The position numbers and the translations under genes were made by a program. A stretch of 64,000 nt of DNA from Anabaena sp. UHCC 0204 (GTDB taxonomy: Bacteria > Cyanobacteriota > Cyanobacteriia > Cyanobacteriales > Nostocaceae): the NCBI RefSeq assembly GCF_009711975.1, contig NZ_VIKW01000009.1, positions 221,806 to 285,805 on the forward strand, in the 5' to 3' direction. Shown here piece after piece: positions 1 to 7,894 of the stretch (its first letter is position 1; the number at the start of each line of letters is the position of its first letter). The notes under the pieces are model-generated. The model saw nothing but the letters and a program-made list of their open reading frames with translations. It was not told the DNA's origin and did not search any database.

Positions 1-121
1 ATTGTAGCGACACAAAAATAGAGGAGTAACTTATTCAGAGCGAAATCCTAGTTGAAAGATGTCCGCTGAATTGCTTTATTTCGGTAAAATATACGAATGC
101 AACTAATGATTGTAAAAACCT
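1..121. other. Left edge, no gene recognised
   Basis: This stretch precedes the first gene. I see no convincing coding sequence, RNA or repeat in it; it probably holds the promoter of the DUF433 antitoxin gene that starts at 122. Confidence 0.4.
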
Positions 122-352
122 ATGAACTACCGAGACATCATTACAATTGAGCCTGGAAAACGCAGTGGTAAACCTTGTGTCCGTGGTTTGCGGATTACGG
201 TCTATGAAGTGCTTGAATATCTGGCTTCTGAGATGACTGAAGCAGAAATTCTCGCCGATTTTCCTGATCTGACACGAGAGGATTTAAAGGCCTGCATTGC
301 TTATGCTGCTGATCGTGAGCGTCGGTTTATGACCACGCCATTATCTGCATGA
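122..352 (+). CDS. DUF433 family antitoxin
   Basis: A 76-residue protein beginning MNYRDIITIEPGKRSGKPC, with the G-K-P-x-x-x-G-x-R-I-T-V core typical of DUF433 (winged-helix, VapB-like) antitoxins. The second half (DFPDLTREDLKACIAYAAD) matches the family's C-terminal helix. DUF433 genes normally sit directly upstream of a DUF5615 PIN-like toxin, usually with an ATGA overlap. That overlap is visible: ATG at 349-351 shares bases with the TGA at 350-352. The toxin reading frame is broken three codons later by a mobile element, so this antitoxin may now act without an intact partner. The family call is from motif recognition; DNA binding and autoregulation are inferred. Confidence 0.88.
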   Translation: MNYRDIITIEPGKRSGKPCVRGLRITVYEVLEYLASEMTEAEILADFPDLTREDLKACIAYAADRERRFMTTPLSA

Positions 353-358
353 AATTAC

Positions 359-847
359 AAGAGCATCCGGTAAGAGTAAAGCTCAGTGTCTTTAGACCTG
401 AGATATAAGCGACTCGTGCAGTTCGGCAAGCTCACTGACCACGGTTTTAACCGCATAGAGTCTTTCTTTTCATGAAGATTGGTTGAGATGCGCGAAGTTT
501 TGTTATCTTTGCTCTCAATGATGTTATACTGTTCACAACAGGAATGGTAATCAACCTGTATAAAAACCTAACTGCCTAACGGCTTTTCTGGTCCTTGACA
601 ACTGAAGATATGGGTTCTATTCCATAGTTCTAGTGACTGCCCTCCGAATAGGTAAAATCTTCATGGGAGCTAGACGACACAGAATTATAAACTCAATCAA
701 AATTTGCAGTAATGCAACTACCTTCGGGCAGAGGGAAAGTTAACGCTTGGGGAGAGAACCACCTCTGGCTTAGATACCGCAAGGGTTCTAAGTTAAGTGG
801 ACTCGTTGAACCAAGAATCTCAGTGGCTTTAGCCCTGAGAGTGTCAA
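359..847 (+). mobile_element. Non-autonomous IS200/IS605 (IS608-type) element
   Basis: A 489-bp insertion placed directly 3' of the tetranucleotide TTAC (355-358) and ending in TCAA (844-847), the left and right cleavage motifs known for IS608. Each end carries an imperfect hairpin with one extrahelical T and the same outer stem: left CTCAG/CTGAG at 382-386 and 398-402 (bulged T387, inner GTCT/AGAC); right CTCAG/CTGAG at 819-823 and 835-839 (bulged T824, inner GGC/GCC). This is what a TnpA Y1 transposase recognises. There is no target duplication, as expected for the family. Neither tnpA nor tnpB is present, so it is a MITE-like derivative that depends on a transposase elsewhere. It interrupts the DUF5615 toxin. 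Confidence 0.88.
680..847 (+). ncRNA. Candidate omega-RNA-like right end of the IS200/IS605 element
   Basis: The last ~165 bases of the element resemble the structured 3' ends of cyanobacterial IS605-type elements that carry tnpB: purine-rich blocks, several short inverted repeats and the terminal bulged hairpin at 819-839 just before TCAA. In TnpB systems this segment is transcribed as the omega RNA, and the flanking DNA after the element end supplies the guide, here the toxin codons from 848 on. No tnpB is present, so any activity would need a TnpB in trans. The resemblance is recalled by eye, not aligned. Confidence 0.35.
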
Positions 848-1258
848 TTTTCGATGAAAACTTGTCGCCCAAGTTGCCAAACCGTTTAAGCGATCTTTTC
901 CCAAATTCGCTTCACGTTCGAGATGTGGGTATGAAAGCAACGACTGACCCAGTAGTTTGGAACTATGCAAAAGACAATAATTTGATGATTGTCTCGAAAG
1001 ATGCGGATATGCACGACCTGAGCTTAATCTTTGGAAATCCACCTAAAGTTATTTGGCTTCGTCTTGGAAACTGTTCGACATTACAAATTGAAAATCTGCT
1101 GCGCCGGAATTTTAACGCGATTAAATTATTTCATGAAGATGAGAATTTATCGCTGCTTGCTCTCTCATGATGCACCTACGCAAATACAAATATTAAGCGA
1201 TCGCCTAGAAATCACGACTCACAGTAATTGCGATCGCTTCTCTTGCCGCCGGTATCGC

Positions 1259-1900
1259 CTAACTCCTCAAATCGCCAATATAAGCCCCAATTTGTTTAAG
1301 TCCCTGCAAAACTTGGATACGTTCTGCTGTATTTTCAAGTAACCGATAAGTTTGAGATCGCGTATATTGAGGGACATTTTGGTGGCGATCGCATTTCAAG
1401 AACAATACTTCTCTGCCATTTGTCACCATTCCATAGCAACTTGACTGCAAATTAGGCGCGCTCAATAAGTAGGTCAGTGCTTGGGGAATTCCTGCGGTAA
1501 CGTCCAGCTTTGCAGGTTTTGATTCGATTACCAAAATCCAAAAACTATCTTGGATTACCAAAATATCAATTCTGCCTTGAACCGCCATAGCATTAGCTTC
1601 ATCAACAACTTCGATACTGGTACTTACTTCTGCTTTTACCAAAAAAGGAGATTGATAGAAACCAGCCAAATCTAGCAATGGCGACACCACGACAAGCTTA
1701 ACAATTTCTTCGAGTGGCGCTTCCTCCTGACTGAGATAGTTATAGTTGCGAGTGAGGCGATCTAGTCCTTGTAGTTCTGCTTCGGTTAGTGTTGGTGAAT
1801 TATTTAACCATTCATCAAAAAAGCGATCGCTAGAGTTGAGTCTTAAACCAAAGGTTTGACGGAGATTGCTAAGGGTAAGGCTACTAGCATTTGTAATCAC
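1259..1900 (-). CDS. Type I restriction R-subunit N-terminal-like nuclease domain protein
   Basis: A 213-residue stand-alone protein resembling the HSDR_N-like nucleases seen as single genes in many cyanobacteria. The central stretch GRIDILVIQDSFWILVIESK fits the PD-(D/E)xK core: an Asp in the second strand, then E-S-K in the third, preceded by VVSPLLDLAGFY. No helicase or methyltransferase subunit lies nearby, so it is an orphan rather than part of a complete type I system. HIP1 octamers occur inside and after the gene, as in native cyanobacterial genes. A nuclease fold is well supported; a role in restriction is only inferred. Confidence 0.7.
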   Translation of the reverse strand: MITNASSLTLSNLRQTFGLRLNSSDRFFDEWLNNSPTLTEAELQGLDRLTRNYNYLSQEEAPLEEIVKLVVVSPLLDLAGFYQSPFLVKAEVSTSIEVVDEANAMAVQGRIDILVIQDSFWILVIESKPAKLDVTAGIPQALTYLLSAPNLQSSCYGMVTNGREVLFLKCDRHQNVPQYTRSQTYRLLENTAERIQVLQGLKQIGAYIGDLRS

Positions 1901-2129
1901 AGTTAAATCCTTGTAGTAATTACATGAAGTTTAGAAGTTTAGGAATTTGATTTGGGTTCTAATACTTAATATACGATACATACGAGGAAAAGAGCGATTA
2001 CTAGGTCGCGCTAGTTCCCTCCGGGACGCTTTGCGTTGGCGTTAGCAATACGCGATCGCCCTATGAGGAAACTATTTGAGAACTACTTAACTTTGAATTT
2101 TTTGAGCTATAGTATTGTCATACAGAGTT

Positions 2130-2408
2130 ATGACAAGCAAAAATATGAGAGTTAATGCAAGGCTCGATAGCGATCGCGCTAGTAAGTTTAATTACATTCG
2201 CCAGCGGACAAATCAAGGTGTGTCTGACATTATGAAAGTGGCGATCGATCTTTATTATGAAAAATTACATCAAGAATCCCCTGTAAAACCTTTGCAACTC
2301 CTTAGAGAATCAGGGCTGATTGGTTGTGCTGAAGGAGACTCTGATTTGTCGGTTAATTACAAGCAATATCTCACTGAAAGTCTTAACGAAAAATATGGTC
2401 ATCGTTGA
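2130..2408 (+). CDS. Ribbon-helix-helix type antitoxin
   Basis: About 92 residues. The N-terminal part (MRVNARLDSDRASKFNYI, then NQGVSDIMKVAIDLYYEKL) has the strand-helix-helix pattern of CopG/RHH DNA-binding antitoxins. An in-frame TTG lies at 2115, but the ATG at 2130 (or the one at 2145) is a more likely start because RHH proteins begin close to the beta strand. The stop overlaps the start of the PIN toxin by 14 bp, which implies translational coupling. It would neutralise the toxin and repress its own promoter, by analogy with other VapB-like proteins. Confidence 0.75.
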   Translation: MTSKNMRVNARLDSDRASKFNYIRQRTNQGVSDIMKVAIDLYYEKLHQESPVKPLQLLRESGLIGCAEGDSDLSVNYKQYLTESLNEKYGHR

Positions 2409-2814
2409 TTCTGGCTTTTGGATAGCACTAATCAATCGCCGTGATGATTATCATGTTCTCGCTCAAGAAGTTCTAGATACGATTGATGAGCCTCTGGTTA
2501 CAACATGGTGTGTGATTACGGAAGCTTGTCATATTCTCTTGAAACATACAGGCACAAATGCTCAACAGACGTTTATTCATAGTTTAGAAATTGGTGCTTT
2601 TGAGGTTTTTGATCTCAACGTTCAAGATGGGAAAAGAATCAGTGAATTGATGAATCAATATAGTTCTCTGCCAATGGATTTAGCGGACGCTTCATTGATT
2701 ATTCTTGCTGAACATTTGGGGCATGGGCGGATTCTATCTGTTGATTTTCGGGACTTTAATACTTACCGCTGGAAAAATCGTCATCCTTTTGAGAATTTGA
2801 TGTCTATTAACTAA
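2395..2814 (+). CDS. PIN domain ribonuclease toxin (VapC-like)
   Basis: 139 residues from the ATG at 2395, which overlaps the antitoxin by 14 bp; this start puts the first catalytic Asp at the usual place (MVIVDSGFWIAL). Other PIN acidic residues are visible in TTWCVITEACH (Glu), LPMDLADASLI (Asp) and SVDFRDF (Asp). PIN toxins cleave tRNA or other RNA in a metal-dependent way; the target here is unknown. The conserved M-D-L-A-D-A-S-L-I-I-L-A segment is common in cyanobacterial PIN proteins paired with RHH antitoxins. Confidence 0.85.
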   Translation: MVIVDSGFWIALINRRDDYHVLAQEVLDTIDEPLVTTWCVITEACHILLKHTGTNAQQTFIHSLEIGAFEVFDLNVQDGKRISELMNQYSSLPMDLADASLIILAEHLGHGRILSVDFRDFNTYRWKNRHPFENLMSIN

Positions 2815-2897
2815 AAATCATGACTCACAGTAATTGCGATTCCTACGAAGTGCTTCGCTATCGCCCTCAGTAAATATTTAACAGATAGATAATTGAA

Positions 2898-3037
2898 GCG
2901 ATCGCCTAAAAATTACGACTCACAGGAATAGCGATCGCCTAAAAATTACGACTCACAGGAATAGCGATCGCCTAATAATCACAACTCACAGGAATAGCGA
3001 TCGCCTAATAATCACAACTCACAGGAATAGCGATCGC
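2898..3037. repeat. 33-bp HIP1-anchored tandem repeat, 4 copies plus a partial
   Basis: Unit starts at 2898, 2931, 2964, 2997 and (partial) 3030. Each begins with the HIP1 octamer GCGATCGC and contains ACTCACAGGAATA. Copies 1-2 have TAAAAATTACGA after HIP1; copies 3-4 have TAATAATCACAA, so the array grew by at least two duplications. Single diverged copies of the same motif lie at about 1198-1246, 2816-2850, 5703-5745 and 6503-6540. It fills most of the gap before the Septu-like operon. Confidence 0.9.
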
Positions 3038-3156
3038 ATACTACAAAACCTTTAGCAGATAGATAATTGAGGCGATCGCGTTTGAATTAGAGTTAAAATC
3101 TATAGTAATTTATGGTTAACGCCAAAATTACAATGTAATTGAGTAGGAACCGTATA

Positions 3157-4752
3157 ATGGCACTGACCTTTCAAAAGCTAGAGCTAGGAAGAAGCTTAGA
3201 CGTTTTTCCAAATCAGGCTCGTAACACGGGTTATCTAAGCCCCGATAATTGGGATGATTACGGTTATAAGACCTTATTTAACCTCACAATCTTTGATGAG
3301 CAAGGTAATGAGCAGACTATCGGTAACATTAAAATAGGCTTTGTTGGTCAAGGTACGGGATGGACTCAAGAACAAATTCCAGAGCAATTTGAGGTGTTGC
3401 CCGAAAATTTTTATTCTCTTGGTCAGGATGCTGATTACTACAAAAATGTAGTAGAAAAACTTTCTCAAGAAATAGCTATTAATGTTCTCACTGCTCTCGG
3501 CGATGTTGTACATGATTCTAATCGCCTTCAACTTGCTGAAAACAAAGACGCTTTTCAGACTTCTTTACTTAGGTTTGTGAACCGCACGTCCATTGACAAC
3601 CAATTCAGAAGAATTTTGCGCGATGAAGCACAACTCACTGAATACAATTTCTATTATGAGAAGGAAGCCGATGAACGTTATTCTGGCATAAAAGTCGAGT
3701 TTTCTGTTGAGCCAAATACTAAACCTTCTTCCAATATCCATATATTAATTGGTCGTAATGGAGTAGGAAAAACAACCCTGCTGAATAATATGGTTAATGC
3801 GCTTCTTCCTGCGAGAGGTACTATGGAAGAAACAGGATATTTTTCTATTCCATCATCATCGAATACAACTACCCGAATCAAGAATAATTACTTTGCTGGC
3901 GTTGTTTCTATTTCATTTAGTGCCTTTGATCTTTTTACTCCTCCTAATGATCAGCCTAATACTCGTGCTGGAATGCGCTATTACTATGTAGGGCTTAAAA
4001 AGCGTTTTGCTCAACAAGGTGATGAGACTTTGGGTCTTAAAAATAAAGACGATTTATGTCACGATTTTACAGGCAGTCTAAAAATATGTCTTGCGTTAAT
4101 GGCGAAAAAAGCTCGGTGGATAAATGCGGTTAGGACTTTAGAATCAGATTTTAATTTTGCCGAAATGGATTTGTGTAACCTTGCTAATGTATATGCTGCG
4201 GATCAATCTGACAATCAACAGACGTTTTCTGAAAGAGCAAAAGCGCTTTTCAACCGAATGAGTTCAGGTCATGCTATTGTACTTTTAACCGTTACAAAGC
4301 TTGTTGAAACAGTTGAAGAAAAAACTTTAGTCCTGCTTGATGAACCCGAAAGCCATCTTCATCCACCATTATTATCAGCATTCACGCGAGCGTTATCTGA
4401 TTTGCTGGTTAATCGTAATGGTGTAGCGATCATCGCAACCCATTCGCCAGTGGTGTTACAAGAAGTGCCTAAATCTTGCGTTTCGATACTACGAAGAACT
4501 AGGCTCATTGCAAATGTTGATAGACCAGAAAGTGAGACATTTGCAGAAAATGTGGGGATTTTAACGCGAGAGGTTTTCGGATTAGAAGTTTCCAAATCTG
4601 GATTTCACAACTTATTGGAGAACTCTGTCGCTGAAGGTAAGAGCTACGAAGAAGTAGAACAAGAATATCAGCATCAACTTGGTTTTGAGGGGAAAACTAT
4701 TTTACGTTCGATGATAATGATTAGAGATTCGCAATTGGGAGCTATCGAATGA
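3157..4752 (+). CDS. ptuA: Septu-like ABC-type ATPase (PtuA-type)
   Basis: 531 residues from the ATG at 3157 (an upstream TTG at 3139 is less likely). Walker A is GRNGVGKTT at residues ~199-207, an ABC-type signature RMSSGHAIVL lies at ~367, Walker B LVLLDEPESHLH at ~391-402 and the switch His in ATHSP at ~427-431. This is an OLD/SMC-like ATPase without a TOPRIM or nuclease domain. The next gene, overlapping by 4 bp (ATGA), is an HNH endonuclease. ATPase plus HNH is the make-up of the Septu (PtuA-PtuB) anti-phage system, in which the ATPase holds the nuclease until phage infection. The pairing supports the call strongly; subtype was not determined. It lies among TA modules, as expected for a defence island. 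Confidence 0.75.
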   Translation: MALTFQKLELGRSLDVFPNQARNTGYLSPDNWDDYGYKTLFNLTIFDEQGNEQTIGNIKIGFVGQGTGWTQEQIPEQFEVLPENFYSLGQDADYYKNVVEKLSQEIAINVLTALGDVVHDSNRLQLAENKDAFQTSLLRFVNRTSIDNQFRRILRDEAQLTEYNFYYEKEADERYSGIKVEFSVEPNTKPSSNIHILIGRNGVGKTTLLNNMVNALLPARGTMEETGYFSIPSSSNTTTRIKNNYFAGVVSISFSAFDLFTPPNDQPNTRAGMRYYYVGLKKRFAQQGDETLGLKNKDDLCHDFTGSLKICLALMAKKARWINAVRTLESDFNFAEMDLCNLANVYAADQSDNQQTFSERAKALFNRMSSGHAIVLLTVTKLVETVEEKTLVLLDEPESHLHPPLLSAFTRALSDLLVNRNGVAIIATHSPVVLQEVPKSCVSILRRTRLIANVDRPESETFAENVGILTREVFGLEVSKSGFHNLLENSVAEGKSYEEVEQEYQHQLGFEGKTILRSMIMIRDSQLGAIE

Positions 4753-5609
4753 GGGCTTTAGCTACACCAAATGACGATCCTCAAGAAGTATATCAAAAAT
4801 GCATCAATAGCATTACAGATGAAGATTTACGCACACGCCTCAATCTGGTAACTAACGAGATTGTGGTTGCAGCAACCAATTACAAGCAAAAAGTAAAGGC
4901 TAAAGAGCTTTATTCCATTCCACCAAATAACTGCGAGGATGATAAAAACGCTTTAGGCACAGTGACTAAAAAGGAGCTGAAAGATGTTTATAGCTCACAT
5001 ATGGTAGGAAGATCAAAACCAGCAAGAGCGATCTATGACTCATTGTTATCACAGTCTCCTTTAGGTAAATGTCCATTTTGTGGCTTTGGTCAAGCTTCTA
5101 CTTTAGATCATTACTTGCCTAAAGCTAAATATCCTCAATTCTCGGTTCTCCCATTTAATTTAGTACCATCCTGTAAAGATTGTAATACAGGTAAAAGCAC
5201 GGCAATTGCGACTACAGCAGAAGGTCAAAGCCTACATCCTTATTTTGATCATCAGAACTTTATTGATGATCAATGGCTCTATGCGGAGGTAATACAAACG
5301 ACACCTGCATCTATTCGCTTTTTTGTTAAAGCTCCAGATCACTGGGACGACATATCCAAAGCAAGAGTTAAGGCGCACTTTCGCAATTTTAATTTGGATT
5401 TACGATATTCGGTGGAAGCGAGCAATGAGTTGGTTTCCTTGAGAGATGTCTTAGTCAGCTATTGTCAGTTAGGTTCAGAGTGGGTAAGAAAACACTTGGG
5501 GATAGAAGCTAAATCCTCTACTAGTCAGCATAGTAACTCTTGGAAAACAGCTATGTACCAAGCTCTTGTAGCAAGTGATTGGTATTGTGATGGTGGCTTT
5601 CGATTATAG
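4749..5609 (+). CDS. ptuB: Septu-like HNH endonuclease (PtuB-type)
   Basis: 286 residues, translationally coupled to the upstream ATPase by an ATGA overlap. The HNH domain occupies residues ~105-150: zinc-binding pairs C108-x-x-C111 and C142-x-x-C145, with the D120-H121 (LDHYLPK) catalytic core between them and N146 nearby. The helical regions before and after the domain have no motif I know. PtuB proteins are HNH nucleases that act with PtuA against phage. Other systems also pair an ATPase and an HNH protein, so the Septu assignment rests on order, overlap and motif match. Confidence 0.75.
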   Translation: MRALATPNDDPQEVYQKCINSITDEDLRTRLNLVTNEIVVAATNYKQKVKAKELYSIPPNNCEDDKNALGTVTKKELKDVYSSHMVGRSKPARAIYDSLLSQSPLGKCPFCGFGQASTLDHYLPKAKYPQFSVLPFNLVPSCKDCNTGKSTAIATTAEGQSLHPYFDHQNFIDDQWLYAEVIQTTPASIRFFVKAPDHWDDISKARVKAHFRNFNLDLRYSVEASNELVSLRDVLVSYCQLGSEWVRKHLGIEAKSSTSQHSNSWKTAMYQALVASDWYCDGGFRL

Positions 5610-5794
5610 ATAGTTGGCTTAGTTTTTGAGTTTTGATAGGTGCTAGGCGATCGCAAAAAGAAATAATTGTTTAGCGATCACCTTTAGAAGATAGATTGTT
5701 AATGAGATCGCCTAAAAATTCCGCCTCACAATAATAGCGATCGCAACTGTCAGTCCTCATTTATCCTTAAAAATATTCGTGCTGAGAGTGTCAA

Positions 5795-6109
5795 CTAAAC
5801 TTGAACTAACGGCTGATTGTTTATAGATGAACGAGGTTGAATCGTATTTTGAATTTCTTCTCCCGCTAACTCTTCGGCTAGGCGTAACTCATAAGCTTTT
5901 TGCAAATTAAGCCATAGTTCTGCACCAGTGCCAAACCATCGTCCTAGACGTAATGCTGTGTCAGCAGTGATACCTCTTTGCCCTTTGAGGATTTGCGTAA
6001 TCCGATTTGTGGGTATGTGGAGCGATCGCGCTAGTTCTGATGCGCTAATCCCAAGCTCTTTTAGTTCATCGGATAAGATTTCGCCAGCGTGAATTGCAGG
6101 TCTTGCCAT
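5795..6109 (-). CDS. higA: HigA family antitoxin (XRE-type HTH)
   Basis: 104 residues. It begins MARPAIHAGEILSDELKELG, the standard HigA/VapI opening (hP.HPGE.L.eel..lg), followed by a helix-turn-helix (SASELARSLHIPTNRITQIL) and ADTALRLGRWFGTGAELWLN, a strongly conserved family signature. It lies 14 bp downstream of the higB toxin on the minus strand, in the toxin-first order typical of higBA. The protein should bind HigB and repress the shared promoter. Confidence 0.93.
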   Translation of the reverse strand: MARPAIHAGEILSDELKELGISASELARSLHIPTNRITQILKGQRGITADTALRLGRWFGTGAELWLNLQKAYELRLAEELAGEEIQNTIQPRSSINNQPLVQV

Positions 6110-6123
6110 AGTTATTTTTTCCT

Positions 6124-6414
6124 TTAGTGATAATCAACAATTTCGATATTAAATGGCCGATTTTCTGTTTCTGTCCACTCAAAACAAATACGCCATTTGT
6201 CATTTATACGAATGCTGTACTGCCCTTTTCTATCTCCGCCCAGTGCCTCAAAACGGTTACTTGGCAAAGCCATTAAGGATTCTTTATTAGGTGCGGCTTC
6301 TAGAATTTCTAGACGTTTGTATGCTTGTCTTTCAAATGCCTGAAATTCTTTGACACGATCGCCCGCAGCAAATTCTGCTGTGCGTTTGTCTTTATATTTT
6401 TGAGGCATAGGCAA
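6124..6414 (-). CDS. higB: HigB/RelE-type toxin
   Basis: 96 residues with the HigB pattern: FKDKRT-like start (YKDKRTAEFAAGDRVKEF), KRLEILEAAP, LPSNRFEALGGDRKGQYSIR and a C-terminal WRICFEW...VEIVDYH-like end (NIEIVDYH). These enzymes cleave ribosome-bound mRNA. The first gene of the pair, followed at once by higA. The upstream region (6415-6470) should hold the autoregulated promoter; I could not pick a clear operator. Confidence 0.92.
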   Translation of the reverse strand: MPMPQKYKDKRTAEFAAGDRVKEFQAFERQAYKRLEILEAAPNKESLMALPSNRFEALGGDRKGQYSIRINDKWRICFEWTETENRPFNIEIVDYH

Positions 6415-6816
6415 GTGTTATGTATTACGTTAAGCATAACATTTATATCGCAATTTCGCAAAAAATCAACCAGCGATCGCAAAGCACAAGTAATTGATAA
6501 GCGATCGCCTAGAAATCACGACTGGCAATATTAGTGATCGGCTTTAGGACAGGACTTACGCAACTGGCACAGCAATCGCTGTATAGCAAAGCATTGGAGC
6601 GGATCATATTGTGATATTTTGGTTTTGATTTGAGGCAAATCTCTTGCCGCTCAATTAAGCCGTTAGACGGCAGTTACCTCCACTTAGTGTCTAACTCACT
6701 CATAAAACCTAGTTAATACCCGGTTACAGTCCGCATAGTATACGTGGGAGGATGAGGGTAAGGTGTATAATCCTACTTTTTGTCCTTTTTCCGAAACTCA
6801 ACAAAGGAGTGAACCG
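6415..6816. other. Intergenic region between higB and the exported-protein gene
   Basis: Holds three HIP1-type sites (6474-6540), a CAAGTAATTGATA motif at ~6488 that recurs at ~7312, and the left copy (6572-6622) of a 50-bp direct repeat whose right copy is at 7328-7377. The purine-rich AAAGGAG at 6802-6808 is the ribosome binding site of the next gene. No RNA gene recognised. Confidence 0.6.
6572..6622. repeat. Imperfect direct repeat, left copy
   Basis: This 51-bp segment, from GCAATCGCTGTAT to TTGTGATATTTTGG, matches 7328-7377 with scattered mismatches. Together the copies bracket the exported-protein gene. A second shared block (HIP1 followed by CACAAGTAATTGATA) occurs at 6474-6510 and 7301-7336, so the similarity extends further with a ~60-bp difference. 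Confidence 0.75.
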
Positions 6817-7290
6817 ATGACCAAAACTTATTTTATGAATAAATTTCGCACTTTCATCCGCCTTTTTGGGACTGTTCTGGCTACCATCGTCCTGACTACC
6901 GTTGTCCTGGTTAACCCAGCTTACGCTGGAAATCAAATTATTTGCAGCCCAATGATTCAGAATATTGATACCAATGTGAACTTCCCTAAAGGAGCGTTTT
7001 CCTTAGCCGGCGATTATGGCGAATCTCGCATTAGATCATTCTACAACGTCAATACTGGCGATAGTGTCCTGTACAAAAGCTATACCACCAATTTTGCGGG
7101 CGGTGGTGACTTTTCTGCACACAAGTTGTGCTATATCTACCAGGCAAAGAGTGTGGGTGCGCCTTCCACCTTGATCATGGCATTCGGCAAAGGAAGCGAC
7201 TGCAACAACTGGTATTCCTGGGCGCAAGTACAAAGTGCTGTCGAGTATTCTGGATGTGATGTTAGTGGAAATACCGTCACGCTGAAGTAG
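6817..7290 (+). CDS. Small exported cysteine-containing protein, function unknown
   Basis: 157 residues from the ATG at 6817, chosen because AAAGGAG precedes it by 8 bases; an upstream GTG at 6763 would add residues before the signal peptide. The N-terminus has basic residues, a hydrophobic core (LATIVLTTVVLVNP) and a signal peptidase site after AYA. The mature part has four cysteines (QIICSP, HKLCYI, GSDCNN, YSGCDV), which suggests two disulfides, and is rich in aromatic and Gly/Ser residues. I do not recognise the family. It lies between direct repeats in a TA-rich island, so a role in interaction or competition is possible but unsupported. Confidence 0.7.
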   Translation: MTKTYFMNKFRTFIRLFGTVLATIVLTTVVLVNPAYAGNQIICSPMIQNIDTNVNFPKGAFSLAGDYGESRIRSFYNVNTGDSVLYKSYTTNFAGGGDFSAHKLCYIYQAKSVGAPSTLIMAFGKGSDCNNWYSWAQVQSAVEYSGCDVSGNTVTLK

Positions 7291-7327
7291 AGACGAAAAG
7301 CGATCGCCAAACACAAGTAATTGATAG

Positions 7328-7377
7328 GCGATCGCTGTATAAAAAGCATTAAACTGGACAATATTGTGATATTTTGG
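7328..7377. repeat. Imperfect direct repeat, right copy
   Basis: Right partner of 6572-6622, starting GCGATCGCTGTAT and ending TTGTGATATTTTGG. It is followed by a HIP1-derived palindromic repeat (7390-7421) also found elsewhere in the window. Confidence 0.75.
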
Positions 7378-7474
7378 CATTGAGTTGGGGGCGATAGCGA
7401 AGCGCTCCGCAGGAATCGCCAAGATAAATAATTATTAGGCGATCGCCTAAAAGTTAAAATTTTAAAGGTACTTT

Positions 7475-7894
7475 TTAGTAAACATCATCCCTAACAAAAT
7501 CCGACGGACTTAAAATTGGTAATATTTCACGATAAGGATGAAGAATCAACAAATCTTGATCACCTGTAATTAAGACATTTGCCGAACCATTAATTGCTAC
7601 ATCTAAATATTTGTTATCCTTTGTATCTCGACAATCATTAATTAACTCAATAATCGAAACTAACTCGGCGGCTGTCCTAAATTCCGCTAAAAATTTTTGA
7701 CGACGTGCTACAGAAATATAACGATCAAACTTAGAACGAAATATCACACTTTCGCACTCTGCAAAAGTTTCAACTGAAATCAATAAAATGCCAGTGTCAA
7801 GAGCTTTTTGGTAAGCTAGATTAGCAGTAGAACCAGGAGATAAAACAGCACTAACTAAAACATTAGCATCCAAAACATAGCGATTAATCATCAC
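7475..7894 (-). CDS. PIN domain toxin (COG1569-type)
   Basis: 139 residues. The opening NRYVLDANVLVSAVLSPGST is typical of the 'putative TA toxin component, PIN family' group; further acidic motifs are TFAECESV (Glu), CRDTKDNKYLDVAI (the D-x-K-D-N-x-x-L-D signature) and LITGDQDLL (Asp). The start is either of two adjacent ATGs at 7894/7891. It overlaps the upstream Phd-type antitoxin gene by 11 bp, antitoxin first. Confidence 0.9.
   Translation of the reverse strand: MMINRYVLDANVLVSAVLSPGSTANLAYQKALDTGILLISVETFAECESVIFRSKFDRYISVARRQKFLAEFRTAAELVSIIELINDCRDTKDNKYLDVAINGSANVLITGDQDLLILHPYREILPILSPSDFVRDDVY

Larger units (their letters stand above)
349..1170 (+). pseudogene. DUF5615 PIN-like toxin split by a 489-bp insertion
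   Basis: The gene starts at the ATG overlapping the antitoxin stop (349) and encodes only M-K-L plus one base (349-358) before foreign DNA begins. From 848 the frame continues as the rest of a DUF5615 PIN-like toxin (FDENLSPKLPNRL near the start, IVSKDADMHD in the middle), ending at 1170. Joining 358 to 848 gives MKLLFDENLSPKLPNRL, the usual start of this family, so excision of 359-847 would restore a normal gene of about 111 codons. A GTG at 841 inside the element is in frame and could allow a restart (109 codons), but no good ribosome binding site precedes it. I call it interrupted; residual expression is possible. Confidence 0.85.

Noticed and set aside
788..1042. Minus-strand reading frame opposite the toxin
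   Set aside because: A shadow of the real DUF5615 frame and of the inserted element.
7036..7422. Two minus-strand reading frames (7036-7422, 7137-7361)
   Set aside because: They lie opposite the exported protein gene, which has a good ribosome binding site and signal peptide.
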